Source: Pyrinomonadaceae bacterium
GTDB taxonomy: Bacteria > Acidobacteriota > Blastocatellia > Pyrinomonadales > Pyrinomonadaceae
DNA length: 64,000 bases
Assembly: GCA_019694395.1 (NCBI GenBank)
Contig: JAIBCC010000024.1
Coordinates: forward strand, 45,437-109,436
Direction: 5' to 3'
Shown piece after piece: positions 60,186-64,000 of the stretch. Below the pieces are notes generated by a model, which saw only the letters and a program-made list of their open reading frames with translations, searched no databases and had not been told where the DNA came from. Every line of letters starts with the position of its first letter. The first letter of the stretch is position 1. Both the position numbers and the translations under genes were made by a program.

Positions 60186-60677
60186 ATGGCTTTATTACAC
60201 ATTTACGATTCAAGTGACAGCCGAATTGTCCAAACTGCTAATCAGCGTGGAGCTGTCAACCGACTACCAATTGCCAACGGCAACGATTTGCAGGGCGCAC
60301 TCGACGGGTTATTGACTGCCGGCTCTTTTTTTGATCGGATTTTATTTGAAACACACGGCTCACCCGGCAGAATTTATTTTGGAAATATTTATATTGATGC
60401 AGCTTATTGGAATGCCAGACCCGGTCGTTACAATCGTTTGGCAGCATCAACCTGCCGGATCTATTTTAACGGATGCAACGTTGCCGAAGGAAGTAGCGGA
60501 TGGTCTTTTCTTGAGTCAGTAGTTGGTTGCTTTATGACCAGCGGCGGCGGCGAAGTTTTTGGGCAAACTTCAGTGGGGTTTGGCAATCCTTTTAACGGTC
60601 ACGTTGTTCATCTGTGGGGATCAACTAAAACGCTATTTGTAAGAGACGGTAGAATTACCGAAAGATTTGAACAATAA
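60186..60677 (+). CDS. Small DUF4347-like (His/Cys, caspase-type fold?) protein
   Basis: 163 aa from ATG 60186, chosen for the AAAGGAGA site; an upstream in-frame ATG adds eight basic residues. No signal peptide. 'LLTAGSFFDRILFETHGSPG' (His57) then RIYFGNIYIDAAYW, and 'CRIYFNGCNVAEGSSGWSFL' (Cys97) then ESVVGCFMTSGGGEVFGQTS fit the 'HGSPG' and 'GCNVAxG' motifs of DUF4347-type domains. Those usually sit in giant surface proteins and share His/Cys order with caspase-like peptidases. A free-standing short form is unusual. Peptidase activity is not shown. Confidence 0.72.
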   Translation: MALLHIYDSSDSRIVQTANQRGAVNRLPIANGNDLQGALDGLLTAGSFFDRILFETHGSPGRIYFGNIYIDAAYWNARPGRYNRLAASTCRIYFNGCNVAEGSSGWSFLESVVGCFMTSGGGEVFGQTSVGFGNPFNGHVVHLWGSTKTLFVRDGRITERFEQ

Positions 60678-60696
60678 ACCAATTTCTGAAAAACTG

Positions 60697-60741
60697 AGAA
60701 CCAAATCTTTCCGCTTTAATAATAAAGAAAGTTTTGGTTCT
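60697..60741 (+). terminator. Hairpin terminator after the DUF4347-like gene
   Basis: AGAACCAAA (60697-60705) pairs with TTTGGTTCT (60733-60741), extended inside by TCTTT/AAAGA. A short T-containing stretch follows. The gap to the peptidase gene at 60889 shows nothing else. Confidence 0.55.
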
Positions 60742-60888
60742 TACTCTGTTTTGCTAGCCTCTAAAACTATCCAAGATTTCTTATCAATTTATCCTGCTTT
60801 ACTTGCCCATCCGATTGTAAAAAATCCACATAAGCGTTATTTTTAGAATAGTTCTACATAAAATTTATCAATTCAATTCGGGAGAAGT

Positions 60889-63780
60889 ATGTCTGTGAAA
60901 CTGAGGCGTTTTTCGTATTCTGTCGTTCTCTTTCTCTTTTTTATTTCGCAAATCGTTGCCCAATCAACAGCTAAACGGGCGTTGACCGCACAAGATTTTG
61001 ATTCGTGGCGCAGTTTGCAAGGCTCAACCATTTCGCGTGACGGAAAATTCGTCGCGTATGTGATGCAGCCGCAGGATGGCGACGGCGAACTTTTTGTTAA
61101 AAATACCGCCACCGGCGCGGAATGGAAATTCGCCCGCGGTTATCGTCCGCCGACTCCGCCGCCTGATCCGTCCGATCCTGCCGCGACTGCCGCTTTTCAA
61201 GCCCAAGCGCGTCTCCTGCGTCCGGCTTTTTCAGCTGACAGCAAGTTTTTGTTTTTCAATATTGAACCGAACAAAGCGGATCTGTTGAAAGCCCGAAAAG
61301 ACAAAAAACGTCCTGATGAAATGCCGAAAAATGCGCTTGGAATCTTAGATTTAGCAACCGGACAAGTCACGAAATTTGAGAATGTCAAAAATTATCAAGT
61401 TCCCGAAGACGGTGCAGGCTTTGTCGCAATTCTAAAAGAAGCAGGAAAAGCCGAACCGAATGCGCCAACTGCACCAGCCGCCGGAGGTGCTCGTCCGCCT
61501 GCTAAGAAAAAAGAATACGGAACGGATTTAATTTTGCGAAATCTGGCAAACGGATCAGACCGCACTTTTGCAGATGTTCTGGAATACAGTTTCAGTAAAG
61601 ACGCAAAGACGCTCGTTTATGCGGTTTCGTCCAAAAAAGAAGAAAATAACGGCGCATTTGTTGTCACGCCGCAAAGTGATGCCGCGCCTGTCGCGCTGGT
61701 TTCAGGAGCGGGAAAATACCTGAAATTCACCTGGGATGAAAAGCAAACCCAACTTGCATTTATCAGCGATAAAGACGATGCAACTGCTGCCCAACCAAAA
61801 TTCAAGGTTTATCATTGGCTTCGCACAAATCCTGCTGCAACCGAAATTGTTTCTGTCAAAACTGCGGGATTTCGTCCCGAATTCGTCGTCAGCGAAAAAG
61901 GTTCGCTGGCATTTTCTTACGATGGAACACGTCTCTTTTTGAGCGATGCGCCGCCGCCTGATCCTGAACCGGATCCGAATAATGCAATTCCTGATGAAGA
62001 AAAAGTTTCGATGGATCTGTGGAGCTGGAAGGACGATTATGTTCAGCCGATCCAGAAAGTTAGGGCAATCGCTGACCGCGACCGTTCATACCGCGCCGTT
62101 TGGCATATCAAAGAGCAAAAATTTGTTCAGCTTGCCGATAAAACGATGGAAAACGTCATTCCAAGTTCTAACGGGCTTTACGCTCTTGGAACGGACGATC
62201 GCTCGTATCGCATCCAAGCCACTTATGATCCCGGATTTTCGGACTATTATTTGGTCAATACGCTCGACGGCACTCGCACCCTTTTGAAAAAAGGACAACG
62301 CTTCGGAATGAGTTGGTCGCCAAATGCCAAATATGTCGTATTTTTTGACGGCAAAGATTGGAATTCGATTTCAATTCCTGACGGGAAAATCACCAATTTA
62401 ACCGCTAAATTGAACGGAAAATTTGTCGAGGAAGATCATGACACGCCTGATCCTGCTCCATCTTACGGTTTGGGCGGTTGGACAAAAGACGATAAACAAG
62501 TTCTGATCTATGACCGTTTCGACATTTGGCAAGTCAATGCCGACGGCAGCGGCGGAAAACTTTTGACCAACGGCAGAACTTCTCAAACCGGATTCCGCTA
62601 TGTCCGACTTAATCCTGACGAAAGATTTATCGAACCGGGACAAACAATGCTGCTCCGCGCCGAAAGTGAAGCAAATCGTGATTCAGGGTTTTACCGCATT
62701 AAACTGGACGGAACACCCGAAAAGTTATTGATGGATTCCAAGAATTTCGGTTTTCCGACAAAAGCAAAAGATGCTGATACTTTAGTTCTTTCGGCTTCGC
62801 GTTTTGACACCTTCCCTGATATTTGGGTGACAAATACGAGTTTTAATGCGCCGAAAAAAATGAGTGACGGCGATGCTCAACGTGCGCCGTTCAACTGGGG
62901 CAAAGCCGAATTAGTCAATTACAAAAATGCAGAAGGCGTTCCATTACAAGGGATTTTGATCAAACCCGACAACTTTGACCCGAAAAAGAAATATCCGATG
63001 CTGGTTTATCTCTATGAAAAACTTTCGGATACAGTCCATAATTTCCAAAATCCGGGTCCCGGAACTTCGATCAATTTCAGCTTTTACGCCAGCAACGGTT
63101 ATCTGATCTTTATGCCGGACATCGTTTATAAAATCGGTTATCCGGGCAAAAGTGCCTTGAACTGTGTTATTCCGGGAGTTGATGCCGTTGTCAAACAAGG
63201 GTTTGTTGACGAAAAAGCAATCGGTATTCAAGGACATAGTTGGGGCGGTTATCAAATCGCGTATATGGTCACGCAAACCAACAAATTTGCCGCCGCCGCG
63301 CCGGGTGCCTTGGTCGCCAATATGTTCAGCGCCTACAACGGAATTCGTTGGGGAACGGGATTGCCGCGTCAGTTCCAATACGAACGCACGCAAAGTCGGA
63401 TTGGCGGAACGCCTTGGGATTCAACGCAGAAATTTATGGAAAATTCGCCGCTTTTCTACGTTAAAAACATCACCACGCCGATTATGATGATTCACAACGA
63501 CAACGATGATGCAGTTCCCTGGTATCAAGGGATTGAGTTTTATCTGTCGCTTCGACGTTTGAACAAAGAAGTTTATATGTTCACCTATAACGGAGAATTT
63601 CACGGGTTACGTCGCCGCGCCAATCAAAAAGACTATTCACGACGGATGTTTGAATTCTTTAATCATTTTCTGAAAGGTGCACCTGCCCCCGAATGGATGC
63701 AGAAAGGAATTCCTTATCTTGATCGTGAGAAGGAAAAGGAAAAATATCGTCAGCCGATTGGCGATCAACCAAAGAAATAG
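60889..63780 (+). CDS. S9 family prolyl oligopeptidase-type peptidase, exported
   Basis: 963 aa. Signal peptide 'FSYSVVLFLFFISQIVAQ' leads to a beta-propeller of about 600 residues, including a Pro/Asp-rich insert 'DAPPPDPEPDPNNAIPDEEK'. The C-terminal alpha/beta hydrolase has the catalytic triad: Ser784 in 'GHSWGGYQIAYMVTQ', Asp873 in 'NDNDDAVPWYQG' and His905 in 'GEFHGLRRRANQKDYSRRMF'. It probably cleaves short peptides in the periplasm. GGGAG lies before the start. The substrate is not known; the overall layout is like dipeptidyl aminopeptidase/acylaminoacyl-peptidase types common in this phylum. Confidence 0.93.
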   Translation: MSVKLRRFSYSVVLFLFFISQIVAQSTAKRALTAQDFDSWRSLQGSTISRDGKFVAYVMQPQDGDGELFVKNTATGAEWKFARGYRPPTPPPDPSDPAATAAFQAQARLLRPAFSADSKFLFFNIEPNKADLLKARKDKKRPDEMPKNALGILDLATGQVTKFENVKNYQVPEDGAGFVAILKEAGKAEPNAPTAPAAGGARPPAKKKEYGTDLILRNLANGSDRTFADVLEYSFSKDAKTLVYAVSSKKEENNGAFVVTPQSDAAPVALVSGAGKYLKFTWDEKQTQLAFISDKDDATAAQPKFKVYHWLRTNPAATEIVSVKTAGFRPEFVVSEKGSLAFSYDGTRLFLSDAPPPDPEPDPNNAIPDEEKVSMDLWSWKDDYVQPIQKVRAIADRDRSYRAVWHIKEQKFVQLADKTMENVIPSSNGLYALGTDDRSYRIQATYDPGFSDYYLVNTLDGTRTLLKKGQRFGMSWSPNAKYVVFFDGKDWNSISIPDGKITNLTAKLNGKFVEEDHDTPDPAPSYGLGGWTKDDKQVLIYDRFDIWQVNADGSGGKLLTNGRTSQTGFRYVRLNPDERFIEPGQTMLLRAESEANRDSGFYRIKLDGTPEKLLMDSKNFGFPTKAKDADTLVLSASRFDTFPDIWVTNTSFNAPKKMSDGDAQRAPFNWGKAELVNYKNAEGVPLQGILIKPDNFDPKKKYPMLVYLYEKLSDTVHNFQNPGPGTSINFSFYASNGYLIFMPDIVYKIGYPGKSALNCVIPGVDAVVKQGFVDEKAIGIQGHSWGGYQIAYMVTQTNKFAAAAPGALVANMFSAYNGIRWGTGLPRQFQYERTQSRIGGTPWDSTQKFMENSPLFYVKNITTPIMMIHNDNDDAVPWYQGIEFYLSLRRLNKEVYMFTYNGEFHGLRRRANQKDYSRRMFEFFNHFLKGAPAPEWMQKGIPYLDREKEKEKYRQPIGDQPKK

Positions 63781-63857
63781 TTATGATCTAACGCAAAAGT
63801 ATTGATGCAATCGGATTCTTTATTTTACCTTTTGCTTCTTTACTTTTGCCTTCTCCA

Positions 63858-63929
63858 GCCCACTTAGTTCAGCGGTAGAACGCTCGCTTCACACGCGAGA
63901 AGTCAGAAGTTCAAGTCTTCTAGTGGGCA
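63858..63929 (+). tRNA. tRNA-Val (anticodon CAC)
   Basis: Cloverleaf: acceptor GCCCACT/AGTGGGC with A73, D-stem GTTC/GAAC, anticodon stem CTCGC/GCGAG around loop TTCACAC (anticodon CAC), T-stem AGAAG/CTTCT with loop TTCAAGT. The T-loop matches TTCRANY. No CCA is encoded. It reads GTG codons. Confidence 0.95.
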
Positions 63930-63956
63930 ATTTTAATCTATCCCCATCCATAGCTT

Positions 63957-64000
63957 ATGAGAATAACTATTTTCATTTTGTTTATTTTCTTTCTTTCTGT
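63957..64000 (+). CDS. Start of an exported protein, cut by the window edge
   Basis: Fifteen residues, 'MRITIFILFIFFLSV', form the start of a signal peptide and run off the window. Nothing can be said about the rest. Confidence 0.5.
   Translation, partial: MRITIFILFIFFLS

Overview
The window comes from a bacterial chromosome of fairly low G+C (about 40 % by eye), most probably an Acidobacteriota member of the Blastocatellia type. The pointers are two VWFA-related proteins of the acidobacterial type, a TIGR02999-type ECF sigma factor beside a serine/threonine kinase with a TPR tail, a Gram-negative B12 uptake route (TonB receptor plus BtuFCD), and many secreted proteins of unknown function. 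No insertion sequence, phage or CRISPR array is visible. Assignments rest on motifs read from the translations, not on searches.

Layout. 218-9717 (+) is a Pil-Chp/Pix-like chemosensory operon: TPR/zinc-ribbon/receiver protein, CheW, two membrane chemoreceptors without periplasmic sensor domains, and a CheA hybrid kinase. No CheR or CheB is present. 9854-12920 (+) holds two exported TPR proteins. 12933-23535 (-) is a gatB-led stretch: gatB is followed by eight tandem secreted paralogs and one pseudogene, then an SDR oxidoreductase. Two fossils of the gatB 3' end lie between paralogs and show how the array grew. 23558-25925 (-) holds secreted and small unknown proteins.

26077-34989 (-) is a B12 locus with three cobalamin riboswitches. 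The first controls btuF-btuC-btuD, a small Cys-rich CWC gene and a leaderless BtuF-like protein. The second controls a radical SAM protein and a PP-loop ATPase. The third controls the TonB-dependent receptor. In the small CWC gene the second Cys of the CWC signature is an in-frame TGA with the rest of the domain intact. This is either a selenocysteine codon or a fresh nonsense mutation, and is the most striking single site in the window.

35171-47598 is mixed housekeeping: glgC, two VWFA proteins, a beta-lactamase-fold hydrolase, a Gfo/Idh/MocA oxidoreductase, a GT39-type transferase overlapping trpA, a saccharopine-dehydrogenase-like protein, several small genes and an SRPBCC protein. 47771-49531 encodes a two-lipoyl-domain E2 acyltransferase. 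49631-56007 (-) holds an AlbA/Schlafen-type protein, a MoxR ATPase, and a sigma factor/DUF3592/kinase operon. 56283-60677 (+) is a run of secreted unknowns ending in a small DUF4347-like protein. 60889-63780 is an S9 peptidase, then tRNA-Val(CAC) and the first codons of another exported protein.

Many intergenic spaces contain hairpins built from short iterated words (AAAGTC, ACCAAAG, AAAAAGT, GCAAAGACGCAAAG). Related words also occur in frame inside btuC, the kinase and the beta-lactamase-like gene.
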